Assembly: GCF_040225985.1 (NCBI RefSeq)
Contig: NZ_JBBPEU010000001.1
Span: forward strand, 372,001-436,000
Source: Shimia sp040225985
GTDB lineage: Bacteria; Pseudomonadota; Alphaproteobacteria; Rhodobacterales; Rhodobacteraceae
DNA length: 64,000 nucleotides
Direction of reading: 5' to 3'
Both the position numbers and the translations under genes were made by a program. The notes beneath the pieces are model-generated. The model was not told the DNA's origin, made no database searches, and saw nothing but the letters and a program-made list of their open reading frames with translations. Of the stretch, positions 53,394 through 62,382 are shown one piece after another (within the stretch, counting starts at the first letter, position 1; every line of letters starts with the position of its first letter).

Positions 53394-54263
53394 TTAACTC
53401 TCGCGCGAGATAACGAAACGGGCGGCATCTCGCAAGGTTTCGGCCTCGCTCCCGTAACAATATAGGGCGTCGCAGGCATCCTGCACGAGCGCGGCGGCGC
53501 GTTTCTTTGCCCCGTCCAACCCCAGCAGAGACACAAACGTGGCTTTGCCCGCCTCGGCATCCTTGCCAACGGCCTTGCCGACCTTTGCGACGTCCCCTTC
53601 CACGTCAAGGATATCGTCTGCGATCTGGAACGCCAGCCCGAGATCCGTCGCATAGCGCGCCAGTGGCGCCGTGTCCGCTTGCGCCATGACAGCCCCAGCA
53701 GTGGCCGACCATTGGATCAGTGCCCCGGTTTTGCCGGCCTGCAACTGCGTGATTTCCTCAAGGGTCAGCGGCACCTCGGCCGTTTCCGCTGCGATATCCA
53801 TCGCCTGTCCCAACACCATGCCCTGCGCCCCGGCGGCGCGCGCGAGTGTTACCGTCAGTTCCGCCCGCACGGTCGGGTCAGGGTGACATTCGGTTCGGCT
53901 GACACATTCGAACCCGAAACTTTGCAGGGCATCGCCCGCCAGAACAGCGGTGGTTTCATCCCATTTGCGATGCACAGTCGGCAGGCCGCGTCGCAGGTCG
54001 TCATCATCCATGCAGGGCAGATCGTCATGCACAAGGGAATAGGCATGGATTGCCTCGATCGCCGCCGCAGGCCAGATCGCATGTGTGCGGTCCACGCCAT
54101 GTAACCGCGCGCTTTCCAACACAAGGAATGCCCGCAACCGCTTGCCCCCGGCGCTTGCATAGCGCATCGCCGCGACCACGGGCAGGGCCCCCAAAGGCGC
54201 AAGAGTGGCATCAAGATGCGCCTGCACCTCAACAGCGGCGTTTTTCAATCGGCTCTGAAACAA
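53394..54263 (-). CDS. ispA: Polyprenyl synthetase, farnesyl-diphosphate synthase type
   Basis: 289 residues. Both aspartate-rich motifs are present: HDDLPCMDDDDLRRGLPTVH (first) and QIADDILDVEGD (second), with the KTGALIQWSA segment before. It condenses DMAPP/GPP with IPP to farnesyl diphosphate. It lies 25 bases before dxs and 4 bases after xseB, typical of the dxs-ispA-xseB order in these bacteria. Confidence 0.95.
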   Translation of the reverse strand: MFQSRLKNAAVEVQAHLDATLAPLGALPVVAAMRYASAGGKRLRAFLVLESARLHGVDRTHAIWPAAAIEAIHAYSLVHDDLPCMDDDDLRRGLPTVHRKWDETTAVLAGDALQSFGFECVSRTECHPDPTVRAELTVTLARAAGAQGMVLGQAMDIAAETAEVPLTLEEITQLQAGKTGALIQWSATAGAVMAQADTAPLARYATDLGLAFQIADDILDVEGDVAKVGKAVGKDAEAGKATFVSLLGLDGAKKRAAALVQDACDALYCYGSEAETLRDAARFVISRES

Positions 54264-54267
54264 GGAT

Positions 54268-54510
54268 TTACAGCCCTTCGACAGGTTTCAATCCTTCCGG
54301 ATTGCCCTCGCGGTCCAGCGTGATCGCGGCCACCTTCTCTTCGGCTTCCTTGAGCTTGGCCTCGCAGCGTTTCTTCAACTCGGCCCCGCGCTCATAGAGC
54401 TTGATGGATTCTTCAAGGGCCACGTCGCCACGTTCCAGCTTGCCAACCACCTGTTCCAGCTCGGCCATGGCCTGCTCAAAGCTCAACTCGCTTACCGGCG
54501 TGTCACTCAT
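54268..54510 (-). CDS. xseB: Exodeoxyribonuclease VII small subunit
   Basis: 80 residues, all helical: ELSFEQAMAELEQVVGKLE, GDVALEESIKLYERGAEL and RCEAKLKEAEEKV, the family signature. It partners XseA (not in this window) in the nuclease. Overlaps the deacetylase gene by 4 bases. Confidence 0.95.
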   Translation of the reverse strand: MSDTPVSELSFEQAMAELEQVVGKLERGDVALEESIKLYERGAELKKRCEAKLKEAEEKVAAITLDREGNPEGLKPVEGL

Positions 54511-55442
54511 GCGCCTCTCTCCATCAATACGCTGACATGTGCAGCCACCGAGGCCGCAAGTGCCGTCAGATCATATCCGCCTTCAAGAGTCGAGACCACG
54601 CGCCCGTCGCAATGCCTATCGGCAAGATCGCAGATCTTTTCCGTCAACCAGACAAAATCCTCGGTGTTCCAGTTCAACTGTGCCAGCGGATCCGCCATAT
54701 GCGCGTCAAATCCCGCCGAGATAATGATGAGTTCCGGTTTGAACCGGTCCAGCACCGGCCAGACCTGCGCTTCATATGTCGCGCGCATCAGGCGCCCGTC
54801 GCTGTGCGGGGGCAGGGGCAGGTTATGCACGTTGTCATGCCCGCCCGTGTCTTCCGGCATCCCTGTACCGGGCCAGAGCGGGTTCTGGTGTGACGAAAAG
54901 AACAGTGCCCGGGGCTCGTCCCAAAGAAGCGCCTGCGTGCCGTTTCCGTGATGCACATCGAAATCCACGACGGCCACGCGCTCCAGCCCATGCCGTTCCA
55001 TTGCGTGACGCGCGGCTATGGCGGCGGTCCCGAACAGGCAGAACCCCATCGGCGTAGTTTGCTCGGCATGGTGCCCGGGCGGGCGGCAGCCGACAAAGGC
55101 ATTTTGCAATTCGTCATCCAGAACGGCATCCACCGCGGCAAGACACCCGCCAACCGCGCGGCGCGCCGCCTGAACCGATCCCGGTGACATATGTGTGTCT
55201 GCATCAAGCGCCCGCGTGCCAGTTTCGGGTTCTGCGGCAAGGATTGCGTCCAGATGGCTTTGTGGATGGCACAACAGGATATCCGCATCCGTGCAAAGCG
55301 GGGCCTCGCGCCGGACCAGCCCACCAAAGGCAGGGGCCGCAAGCGCCTCGTTGATATATTCCAGCCGCGCCACTTGTTCGGGATGGCCCGCAGGTGTCTG
55401 ATGCTTCAGGCAATCGGCATGCGAAAAAAGTCCCGTGGTCAT
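54507..55442 (-). CDS. Histone-deacetylase-family amidohydrolase
   Basis: 311 residues. Zn-binding and catalytic segments: RPPGHHAEQTTPMGFCLF (His-His), VDFDVHHGNGTQALLW and SSHQNPLWPGTG, with SAGFDAHMADPLAQL carrying the last metal-binding Asp. Bacterial relatives act on acetylated lysines, polyamines or acetoin-related compounds. First gene of the dxs operon; coupling to xseB is through a 4-base overlap. The substrate is open. Confidence 0.92.
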   Translation of the reverse strand: MTTGLFSHADCLKHQTPAGHPEQVARLEYINEALAAPAFGGLVRREAPLCTDADILLCHPQSHLDAILAAEPETGTRALDADTHMSPGSVQAARRAVGGCLAAVDAVLDDELQNAFVGCRPPGHHAEQTTPMGFCLFGTAAIAARHAMERHGLERVAVVDFDVHHGNGTQALLWDEPRALFFSSHQNPLWPGTGMPEDTGGHDNVHNLPLPPHSDGRLMRATYEAQVWPVLDRFKPELIIISAGFDAHMADPLAQLNWNTEDFVWLTEKICDLADRHCDGRVVSTLEGGYDLTALAASVAAHVSVLMERGA

Positions 55443-55496
55443 TGGTCTCCCCCCTTTTGCTTGGCGTAAAGATACCCACGCCAGAGGCCTCGAATC

Positions 55497-56198
55497 CTAA
55501 TCTGGCGCCAGCATATATCCAGCCCCGCGGACGGTTTGCAGATACCGGGGCTGTTTCGGATCTTCTTCGATCTTGCGGCGCAGGCGGGTGATCTGCACAT
55601 CCACGGCACGTTCCTGCGCCTGTCCACGATCCCGGCCCAGGTCTTCGACCAGCTTGGCGCGGCTGACCGCTTCTCCCGGACAGCCGGAGAAAATCTTCAT
55701 TAACTGGCTCTCTGTGGCGGTCAGGCGGACCAGTTCGTCGCCCTGCCACATCTCGCCACGCTCGATGTCATAGCGGATCGGCCCCAGATGCAACACCTTG
55801 GGGGCGGCGTCCGCCTCGCTCACTTCGGGCATGCGCCGCAGGATTGCGTTGATCCGCAGCAAAAGTTCTTTAGGCTCGAACGGTTTTGCCAGGTAATCGT
55901 CGGCCCCCGCTTCCAGCCCCTTGATCCGGTCCTCTGTCTCGCCCTTGGCGGTCAGCAGCATGATCGGCGTCATTGAGGTTTCGCGGATTGCCCGGGTCAG
56001 CGACATGCCGTCCTCTCCGGGCATCATCACGTCCAGAACAATCAGGTCGAAATCCAGCCCCGACAGGATGCGCCGGGCATGGGCTGCATCGCGCGCCGCA
56101 CTCACGAGGAATCCGTTCCGCATCAGGAATTTCTTCAGAAGGTCACGGATGCGTTCATCATCATCCACGATCAGCAGATGCGGGTCGACGTCGATCAT
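55497..56198 (-). CDS. petR: Response regulator, OmpR family (PetR-like)
   Basis: 233 residues. Receiver domain with acidic pocket (IVDDDERIRD), phosphorylated Asp56 in IVLDVMMPGEDGMSL and Lys in DDYLAKPFEPKELLLR; C-terminal winged-helix domain with EDPKQPRYLQTVRGAGYML. The pair with the MarR-like gene upstream matches petP-petR of Rhodobacter capsulatus, where petR is needed for growth and lies upstream of the bc1 genes. No histidine kinase lies next to it. Start overlaps petP stop (ATGA). Confidence 0.88.
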   Translation of the reverse strand: MIDVDPHLLIVDDDERIRDLLKKFLMRNGFLVSAARDAAHARRILSGLDFDLIVLDVMMPGEDGMSLTRAIRETSMTPIMLLTAKGETEDRIKGLEAGADDYLAKPFEPKELLLRINAILRRMPEVSEADAAPKVLHLGPIRYDIERGEMWQGDELVRLTATESQLMKIFSGCPGEAVSRAKLVEDLGRDRGQAQERAVDVQITRLRRKIEEDPKQPRYLQTVRGAGYMLAPD

Positions 56199-56692
56199 TG
56201 TCCGTTCTCCCGCAGGCTGGCATAGCGCCGTTGCATCTCGCCATCCATCATCGCCTCGAGCACGCGGCGAAATCCGGACACGGCTTCGGGGCCTGCCTCG
56301 CGATAGGCCGCCCGCATCCGCGCGCGCTGAGCATCCGAAAGCCGGTTTTCCAGCGCCTCGCCCGCCTCGGTCAAAAACAGGTTGCGCTCGCGGCGGTCGG
56401 TTGGCCCGACCCGGCTCTCGACCAGCCCGTCCTCGATCAGGGTTCGCAGGACCCGGTTCAGCGACTGTTTCGTGACGCCCAGAATTTCCAGCAGGTTCGT
56501 CACCGTGGTGCCCGGCGCACGCTTGATAAAGTGAATCGCGCGGTGATGGGCCCGACCATAGGCCATCGTGGCCAGAATCCTGTCGGGGTCGGCGGTGAAC
56601 CCACGGTAGGCGAAATACATCGCCTCGATCCCCTGTCTGAGTTGTTCATCGGTCAGATAAAGAAGGCTTTCGCCGCTATGAGACTCCGGCAT
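56195..56692 (-). CDS. petP: MarR-family regulator (PetP-like)
   Basis: 165 residues. The winged-helix region includes GTTVTNLLEILGVTKQSLNR and SRVGPTDRRERNLFLTEAG, the MarR wing. It precedes and overlaps petR, so the two are produced together. The exact target is not known from sequence. Divergent from ilvE with 170 bases between. Confidence 0.87.
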   Translation of the reverse strand: MPESHSGESLLYLTDEQLRQGIEAMYFAYRGFTADPDRILATMAYGRAHHRAIHFIKRAPGTTVTNLLEILGVTKQSLNRVLRTLIEDGLVESRVGPTDRRERNLFLTEAGEALENRLSDAQRARMRAAYREAGPEAVSGFRRVLEAMMDGEMQRRYASLRENGQ

Positions 56693-56747
56693 GGGTTGCT
56701 ACCAATCACTTTTTTGCCTGTTTATCCGTCACAATAAGTCAGCTTTA

Positions 56748-56776
56748 TTGACACTCCAAGGCCCAACTGATAGCGA
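56748..56776 (+). promoter_or_regulatory. Possible -35/-10 promoter of ilvE
   Basis: TTGACA at 56748-56753 followed after 17 bases by TAGCGA at 56771-56776. The -35 is consensus, the -10 is poor. It lies about 90 bases before the ilvE start. Confidence 0.3.
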
Positions 56777-56862
56777 ATCCCAGATTTTGCGCAACAATAT
56801 GACCGGACCGGACATTTTCCGCGCAACAAATGAAAAACGATCTTATTCTCGGAGGACAGACC

Positions 56863-57732
56863 ATGGCAGGGTCTTACGCGGATCGCGACGGTAAAATCTG
56901 GATGGACGGCGCACTCGTCGACTGGCGTGACGCCAATGTCCACATCCTCACGCACGCCATGCATTATGCAAGCTCGGTGTTTGAAGGCGAACGCGCCTAT
57001 AACGGCAAGATTTTCAAAAGCCGCGAACACTCCGAACGCCTTCTAAAATCCGGCAAGCTGATCGACATGGAGATCCCCTGGACGGTCGACCAGATCGAGG
57101 CCGCCAAGGAAGAAACTCTCAAGGCGAATGGCCTGACCGATGCTTATGTGCGCGCGGTCGCGTGGCGCGGCGCTGGCGAGGACATGGGCGTGGCCTCGGC
57201 CAAGAACCCCGTCCGTCTGGCCATTGCTGTCTGGGAATGGGGCGCCTACTACGGCGATGCCAAGATGAAAGGCGCCAAGCTGGACATTGCCCAGTGGAAA
57301 CGCCCGTCGCCTGAAACTATCCCCACCGCCGCCAAGGCCGCCGGTCTTTACATGATCTGCACCATCTCGAAGCACGCGGCCGAGGCCAAGGGCTGTTCCG
57401 ACGCCCTGTTCATGGACTATCGCGGCTATGTGGCCGAGGCGACCGGCGCCAATGTCTTCTTCGTCAAAGACGGTGAGGTCCACACCCCGATCCCCGATGC
57501 GATCCTGAACGGCATCACCCGTCAGACCATTATTGCCATGCTCGAAGAAAAGGGCGTCAAGGTCCACGAGCGCCGCATCCTGCCAGAGGAAATGGCAGGC
57601 TTCGAACAGTGCTTCCTAACCGGCACCGCCGCCGAGGTCACCCCCGTGGGCCAGATCGGCGACTACACATTTGAGGTGGGCGATCTGACCCGCGATGTCG
57701 CCGAAAGCTACGAACGCCTCGTGCGCGCCTGA
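56863..57732 (+). CDS. ilvE: Branched-chain amino-acid aminotransferase
   Basis: 289 residues from ATG 56863, preceded by GGAGGACAGACC. Class IV aminotransferase motifs: HILTHAMHYASSVFEG, LYMICTISKHAAEAKG with the likely PLP lysine, DYRGYVAEATGANVFFVKDG and LTGTAAEVTPVGQIG. It transfers amino groups in the last step of Leu, Ile and Val synthesis. A two-hairpin repeat follows. Confidence 0.93.
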   Translation: MAGSYADRDGKIWMDGALVDWRDANVHILTHAMHYASSVFEGERAYNGKIFKSREHSERLLKSGKLIDMEIPWTVDQIEAAKEETLKANGLTDAYVRAVAWRGAGEDMGVASAKNPVRLAIAVWEWGAYYGDAKMKGAKLDIAQWKRPSPETIPTAAKAAGLYMICTISKHAAEAKGCSDALFMDYRGYVAEATGANVFFVKDGEVHTPIPDAILNGITRQTIIAMLEEKGVKVHERRILPEEMAGFEQCFLTGTAAEVTPVGQIGDYTFEVGDLTRDVAESYERLVRA

Positions 57733-57783
57733 CACTGTCGGGATGCGCCGGACATTCCGGTCCGCGCATCCCCCGTCCTTCAT

Positions 57784-57852
57784 CTTGCCAAAAATACTCG
57801 GGGTGAATTGACGCCGCAGGCGTCAAGAGGGGCAAAGCCCCTCGATCCCCAC
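57784..57852 (+). repeat. Dispersed two-hairpin intergenic repeat, copy B
   Basis: Stem 1: TTGACGCC (57808-57815) with GGCGTCAA (57819-57826). Stem 2: GAGGGGC (57827-57833) with GCCCCTC (57837-57843). They follow GGGTGAATTG as in copy A (30545-30610, opposite orientation). It fills most of the 120-base gap between ilvE and the convergent EamA gene and may act as a terminator, though no T-run follows. Confidence 0.72.
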
Positions 57853-58773
57853 TTACCCTTGAGGCGTCAGGTTCTTGCGCGACCCGCGCTGCAACCCCAA
57901 CTGCCGCTCGCGCCAGATGATCAACACACCCGCGCAGATTACAATCGAAGCCCCGACCAGCATATGCAGGGTCGGCACCTCGTCGAACCAGACAAATCCG
58001 ATCAGCAATGCAAACAGCATCGCGGCATAGTCAAACGGCGCCACCACAGATGCGGGCGCATAGCGATAGCAAGAAGTCAGCATGATCTGTGCGAGCCCCC
58101 CCAACAGCCCCGCGCCGATCAGGAAAAGCAACTCCGCACCCGTCGGCACAACCCATCCAAAAGGCAGCGTCAATAGCGACAGCACCGTGGCCGTCAGCGA
58201 GAAATAGAACACGATGGCCGAGGTCTGTTCAGTTTGCACCAGTTTACGGATGTGGATTTGCGCCAGTGCGCGGAAAACGGCAGACCCCAGCACGAACATC
58301 ACGCCCAATGTCGCCACCGAATAGGGATCAGACCCGCCGAAAATGGTCAGGCGCGGCCACAGGACGATCAGCACACCTACCAACCCGATGCCCACCGCCG
58401 ATAACCGGAACAGCCGCACATTTTCGCCAAGGAACATCGCGGCGAAGATCACGGTCAACAAAGGTGCGGTGAACCCGATGGCGGTGACCTCGGGCAGGGG
58501 CAGCAACCCGAGTGCCGCAAAGTTCAGCGCCATCGCGGTGGTTCCGATCACTCCGCGCCAGACATGCCCCATCCGGCTCTGCACCCTGAGGCCCGTCGAA
58601 AGATCGCCGCGCTGGGCCAGCCAGACAAGAATCACGATCAGCGCAAAGAAAGACCGGAAGAACACCGCCTGTCCTGCGGGCACATGATCTGCTGTGGCCT
58701 TGATGAACGACGCCATCACGGAAAACAGGGCAATCGCGATCAGCTTCAGGGCAATGCCGCGCACGGGATTCAT
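57853..58773 (-). CDS. EamA-family (DMT) transporter
   Basis: 306 residues, ten predicted membrane helices in two EamA halves (LIAIALFSVMASFIKATA at the start; YAAMLFALLIGFVWFDE in the second half) and a basic C-terminal tail. Substrate unknown. Convergent with ilvE across the repeat, and divergent from matB. Confidence 0.87.
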   Translation of the reverse strand: MNPVRGIALKLIAIALFSVMASFIKATADHVPAGQAVFFRSFFALIVILVWLAQRGDLSTGLRVQSRMGHVWRGVIGTTAMALNFAALGLLPLPEVTAIGFTAPLLTVIFAAMFLGENVRLFRLSAVGIGLVGVLIVLWPRLTIFGGSDPYSVATLGVMFVLGSAVFRALAQIHIRKLVQTEQTSAIVFYFSLTATVLSLLTLPFGWVVPTGAELLFLIGAGLLGGLAQIMLTSCYRYAPASVVAPFDYAAMLFALLIGFVWFDEVPTLHMLVGASIVICAGVLIIWRERQLGLQRGSRKNLTPQG

Positions 58774-58891
58774 GGAAGGGCTTTCCTTTCAACAGGTCCA
58801 GAGGTTAACAGATTAACGGAAAGGGACAAGTCGCCCCCTTGATCTTTGCCCTGCATCCAAGGATTCAAGGACGACAGTTGGAGGTTCGATT

Positions 58892-60394
58892 ATGTACGCA
58901 CAGAATTACCTGATTTCCCGCCTGCACGCGGCGTCCGTGGGGCAGGAAACCCGCAACTTCGCCCGCATCCCGCAACGGGCCAGCATGACATTTGGTGAAT
59001 TGTTCGCCGGGGCCGAGCGTATGGCCGGCGCACTGGTGGCGCGCGGGCTGCAACCGGGCGATCGCGTCGCGGTTCAGGTCGAAAAAACCATCGAGGCAAT
59101 CCAGCTTTACCTTGGCACGGTTATGGCAGGGGGCGTGTTCCTGCCGCTCAACACCGCCTATACCACGCCTGAGGTCGCCTATTTTCTTGGGGATGCCACC
59201 CCGCGCGTTGTGGTTTGCGATCCGGCACGCGCCGATGCCATTTCCGAAGTTGCGGGCGGGGCCACCGTCCTGACCCTTGACGCCAAGGGCCGCGGCACTC
59301 TGGAAGAGGCCATCGTCGGGCGCGGTGGCTTTACCCCGGTCCCGCGACAAGCCGACGATCTGGCCGCAATCCTCTATACCTCGGGCACGACGGGCCGGTC
59401 CAAGGGCGCGATGCTCAGCCACAAGAACCTCGCTAGCAATTCCGAGATGCTGCGGGACTATTGGCAATTCACCAAGTCAGATGTGCTCATCCACGCCCTG
59501 CCGATTTTCCACACCCATGGCCTGTTCGTGGCGACCAATGTCGCCCTACTGGCCGGTGCCTCGACCGAGTTTCTGTCCCGGTTCAACGCCGATCAGATCA
59601 TTGATGCGATGCCGCGCGCCACAGCCCTGATGGGGGTACCCACCTTCTATACGCGCCTGCTGGACGATCCCCGGCTGACCCGCGAACGCGCGGCCAACAT
59701 GCGCCTGTTCATCTCGGGCTCAGCCCCGCTTTTGGTGGATACGCACGAAAAATGGGAACAGCGCACCGGGCATCGCATTCTCGAACGCTATGGCATGACC
59801 GAAACCAACATGAGCACCTCGAACCCTTATGATGGCGAACGCCGCGCGGGCACCGTCGGCTTCCCTCTGCCGGGGGTCGAAGCGCGGATTCGTGTTGACG
59901 GGCAAGAGGTTGCGACGGGCGAAATTGGCGTGCTCGAAGTGCGCGGAGACAACGTGTTCCAGGGCTATTGGCAGATGCCCGAGAAAACCGCCGAAGAGCT
60001 TTTGCCCGACGGATGGTTCATTACCGGAGACCTCGCCAAGTTCGACGCGGACGGATACGTCACGATTGTCGGCCGGTCCAAGGATCTGGTGATAACCGGC
60101 GGGTTTAATGTCTACCCCAAGGAAATCGAATCCCTGATCGACGATATCGACGGCGTGCTGGAAAGCGCGGTGATCGGTGTGCCACATCCCGATTTTGGCG
60201 AGACCGTGGTCGCCGTTGTTGTGCCGACTTCGGACAACCTCACCGAACAACACATCATGGACGCTCTGCGCGACCAGCTGGCAAAGTTCAAGCAACCCAA
60301 GCAGGTTATCTTTCTTCCCGAACTGCCGCGCAACACGATGGGCAAGGTCCAGAAAAAGGCGCTGCGCGAAGACTACGCAGACCTGTTCGCCTGA
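58892..60394 (+). CDS. matB: Malonyl-CoA synthetase
   Basis: 500 residues, AMP-binding ANL superfamily. The phosphate-binding motif ILYTSGTTGRSKGAMLSH, ISGSAPLLVDTHEKW, ERYGMTETNMSTSNPYDG and the C-terminal LVITGGFNVYPKEIES with PRNTMGKVQKKALRE (catalytic Lys) are all present. It closely resembles Rhodopseudomonas and Rhizobium MatB along its length, as I recall them. It makes malonyl-CoA from malonate, CoA and ATP without acetyl-CoA carboxylase. Convergent with the MaoC/ketosynthase/ACP genes. Confidence 0.92.
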   Translation: MYAQNYLISRLHAASVGQETRNFARIPQRASMTFGELFAGAERMAGALVARGLQPGDRVAVQVEKTIEAIQLYLGTVMAGGVFLPLNTAYTTPEVAYFLGDATPRVVVCDPARADAISEVAGGATVLTLDAKGRGTLEEAIVGRGGFTPVPRQADDLAAILYTSGTTGRSKGAMLSHKNLASNSEMLRDYWQFTKSDVLIHALPIFHTHGLFVATNVALLAGASTEFLSRFNADQIIDAMPRATALMGVPTFYTRLLDDPRLTRERAANMRLFISGSAPLLVDTHEKWEQRTGHRILERYGMTETNMSTSNPYDGERRAGTVGFPLPGVEARIRVDGQEVATGEIGVLEVRGDNVFQGYWQMPEKTAEELLPDGWFITGDLAKFDADGYVTIVGRSKDLVITGGFNVYPKEIESLIDDIDGVLESAVIGVPHPDFGETVVAVVVPTSDNLTEQHIMDALRDQLAKFKQPKQVIFLPELPRNTMGKVQKKALREDYADLFA

Positions 60395-60400
60395 CCGCGG

Positions 60401-61165
60401 TCAGAACCGGATCTCGCCAATCGCGGCGATCATGTTGGTTTCCGCGTTGACGGCAAACAGACGGGCGGTCGTGTCGCTGCGCGGTTGTAATCCGAACCGC
60501 AACACCGCGCCTATGGGCACCGGCGCCATGAAACGCCATTGCATCGCGGCCACCGCTGCATCGGGTCGCAACGCCGTACAAACCGCTTCGCCCACCCCGG
60601 CGACAAGCAGGCCGGGCACGATCGGATCTGCCAGACCGACGGCACTTGCGGCCTCGGGGTCACTGTGAATCGGGTTCTTGTCTTGCGAAATGTCGAGATA
60701 CCGCTGCACGGCCCTTGAATCAAAAGCGGCACTTTCGAGCCACTTGGTCGCGGGGGTATTCATACGCTCGGGAAAAAGGCTGCCCCGAAAGCGGGCCATC
60801 TCTTCCGGCGTCACAAAGCGCAGGCGCGTTTCCAGTGATACTGCAAGACCGTTAGCGCCGGCGAGATGAAAGGAAAACAGCCGCGCGGCCTTGTTGGACT
60901 CTTCCGTCACAGCCAGTCTAAGCGGGGTGCCGGTTTCAAGCGGTGCGTGCCGTTCAAGCTTTTGCGATTCATGCACCACGCCCTGTCCGGCAGGCGGCTG
61001 CATCGCGGCCAAATGCGAACGCACCTCAGACCGGCCAAGCAGCGACACAGCCGCAATCAGCGGTGCCTCAACCAACTCGCCGCCCCCTAGCGTTTCCAGC
61101 AAGGTCCCCAGCCCGTCAACCGCGCCTTGCTCTAACCCGTCAGGAAAGGCGATTTCGACGGACAT
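60401..61165 (-). CDS. MaoC-like (hot-dog) dehydratase
   Basis: 254 residues. The C-terminal half has the hydratase-type motif DKNPIHSDPEAASAVGLADP followed by IVPGLLVAG, with the Asp/His dyad intact; the N-terminal half is probably a second, diverged hot-dog. It could dehydrate 3-hydroxyacyl thioesters bound to the neighbouring ACP. It lies 3 bases after the ketosynthase gene. Confidence 0.83.
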   Translation of the reverse strand: MSVEIAFPDGLEQGAVDGLGTLLETLGGGELVEAPLIAAVSLLGRSEVRSHLAAMQPPAGQGVVHESQKLERHAPLETGTPLRLAVTEESNKAARLFSFHLAGANGLAVSLETRLRFVTPEEMARFRGSLFPERMNTPATKWLESAAFDSRAVQRYLDISQDKNPIHSDPEAASAVGLADPIVPGLLVAGVGEAVCTALRPDAAVAAMQWRFMAPVPIGAVLRFGLQPRSDTTARLFAVNAETNMIAAIGEIRF

Positions 61166-61168
61166 GCT

Positions 61169-62377
61169 TCAGACCTTGGCGACGATCAGCGACGCGTTGA
61201 TCCCGCCAAACGCCAGCGAATTCGACATGGCAGCCTTGCCGCTGATCGGGCGGGCGGTGTTGGCCACAGGGTCCAGCCCGATTTTGGGGTCGACCTCGGT
61301 AAAGTTGATGGTCGGCGGCGCCATCCCGGCCCGAAGCGCCCCGATCGTCACCACCAGTTCCAGCGCCCCGGCCGCGCCCAGAGCATGGCCGTGAACGGGT
61401 TTCGTGGACGACACTTCCAGCCCGTCCAGATCCTCTCCGAACACCTGCCGCAGCGCCGAGACTTCGGTCACGTCATTGGCCACGGTGCCCGTGCCATGCG
61501 CGTTGACATAGCCGATATCGCTCGCGTCCAATCCCGATTCTGCCAGCGCCAGCGCCATGCAGGCCGCGGCCCGTTCAGGGTCAGGGCGCAGCAGGTCGCC
61601 CGCGTCCGAGTTCGTGCCATAGCCCACGATTTCACACAGGATGTCAGCGCCCCGCGCCTCGGCAGAATCAAGCGTTTCCAGCACCAGAACACCCGCGCCT
61701 TCGCCCAGTGTCATCCCGTTGCGGTCTTTCGAAAACGGGCGGTTCTTGTCCGCCGTCATCACCCGCAGCAATTCCCAGACACGGAATCCGCCCGCTTCAA
61801 GGCAGGCTTCGCTTCCGCCCGCCAGACAACGGTCAATCGCCCCCGCACGCAGAAGCTGGAACGCCAGCCCCACGGCCTGGCTGGCCGATGAACAGGCCGT
61901 CGCAGGGCAATAAAGCGGCCCCGTCGCGCCGAACTCCATCGACACCCAGCTTGCCGCCGCGTTGTTCATGATCTTGGGGACGGCCATCGGATCAAGCCGC
62001 ACTTTGCTGCCCGACCAGAAGGCCCAATAGTTGTCGTCCACGGTTTTACCGCCGCCGAAACCCGACCCGATGATCGTGCCGCAGCGGTCCCCGAAATCGT
62101 CTTCCCCAAGGCCCGCCTGCGCCACGGCCTCGCGGGCTGCCACAAGCGCGTAGTTGGCCACCGGATCCCGCATCCGGTTGTGCCCGGTCAGTTCGGCCAC
62201 CTTGGCTTTGTCATCCTCGGTCAGGACGGCGGCCTCGTTGACACGCTGTTTGTCGAGCCTGTCAAAATGCACGGCGCGGACGCCACTTTCACCGGCAAGG
62301 GCCGCCGCGATCAGCGTCTCTGCCCCGAACCCGCAGGCAGACACGGCACCAAGTCCGGTTACGACAACCCTCTTCAC
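61169..62377 (-). CDS. Beta-ketoacyl-ACP synthase (FabF-like)
   Basis: 402 residues, a thiolase-fold ketosynthase. The catalytic triad is complete: Cys162 in CPATACSSASQAV, His294 in NAHGTGTVAND and His331 in KPVHGHALGAAG (Lys326 also present). So it should be able to elongate chains, unlike chain-length factors lacking Cys. It is separate from the main fab genes and 5 bases from the ACP gene, which suggests a specialised chain. Confidence 0.92.
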   Translation of the reverse strand: MKRVVVTGLGAVSACGFGAETLIAAALAGESGVRAVHFDRLDKQRVNEAAVLTEDDKAKVAELTGHNRMRDPVANYALVAAREAVAQAGLGEDDFGDRCGTIIGSGFGGGKTVDDNYWAFWSGSKVRLDPMAVPKIMNNAAASWVSMEFGATGPLYCPATACSSASQAVGLAFQLLRAGAIDRCLAGGSEACLEAGGFRVWELLRVMTADKNRPFSKDRNGMTLGEGAGVLVLETLDSAEARGADILCEIVGYGTNSDAGDLLRPDPERAAACMALALAESGLDASDIGYVNAHGTGTVANDVTEVSALRQVFGEDLDGLEVSSTKPVHGHALGAAGALELVVTIGALRAGMAPPTINFTEVDPKIGLDPVANTARPISGKAAMSNSLAFGGINASLIVAKV

Positions 62378-62382
62378 GTGTC

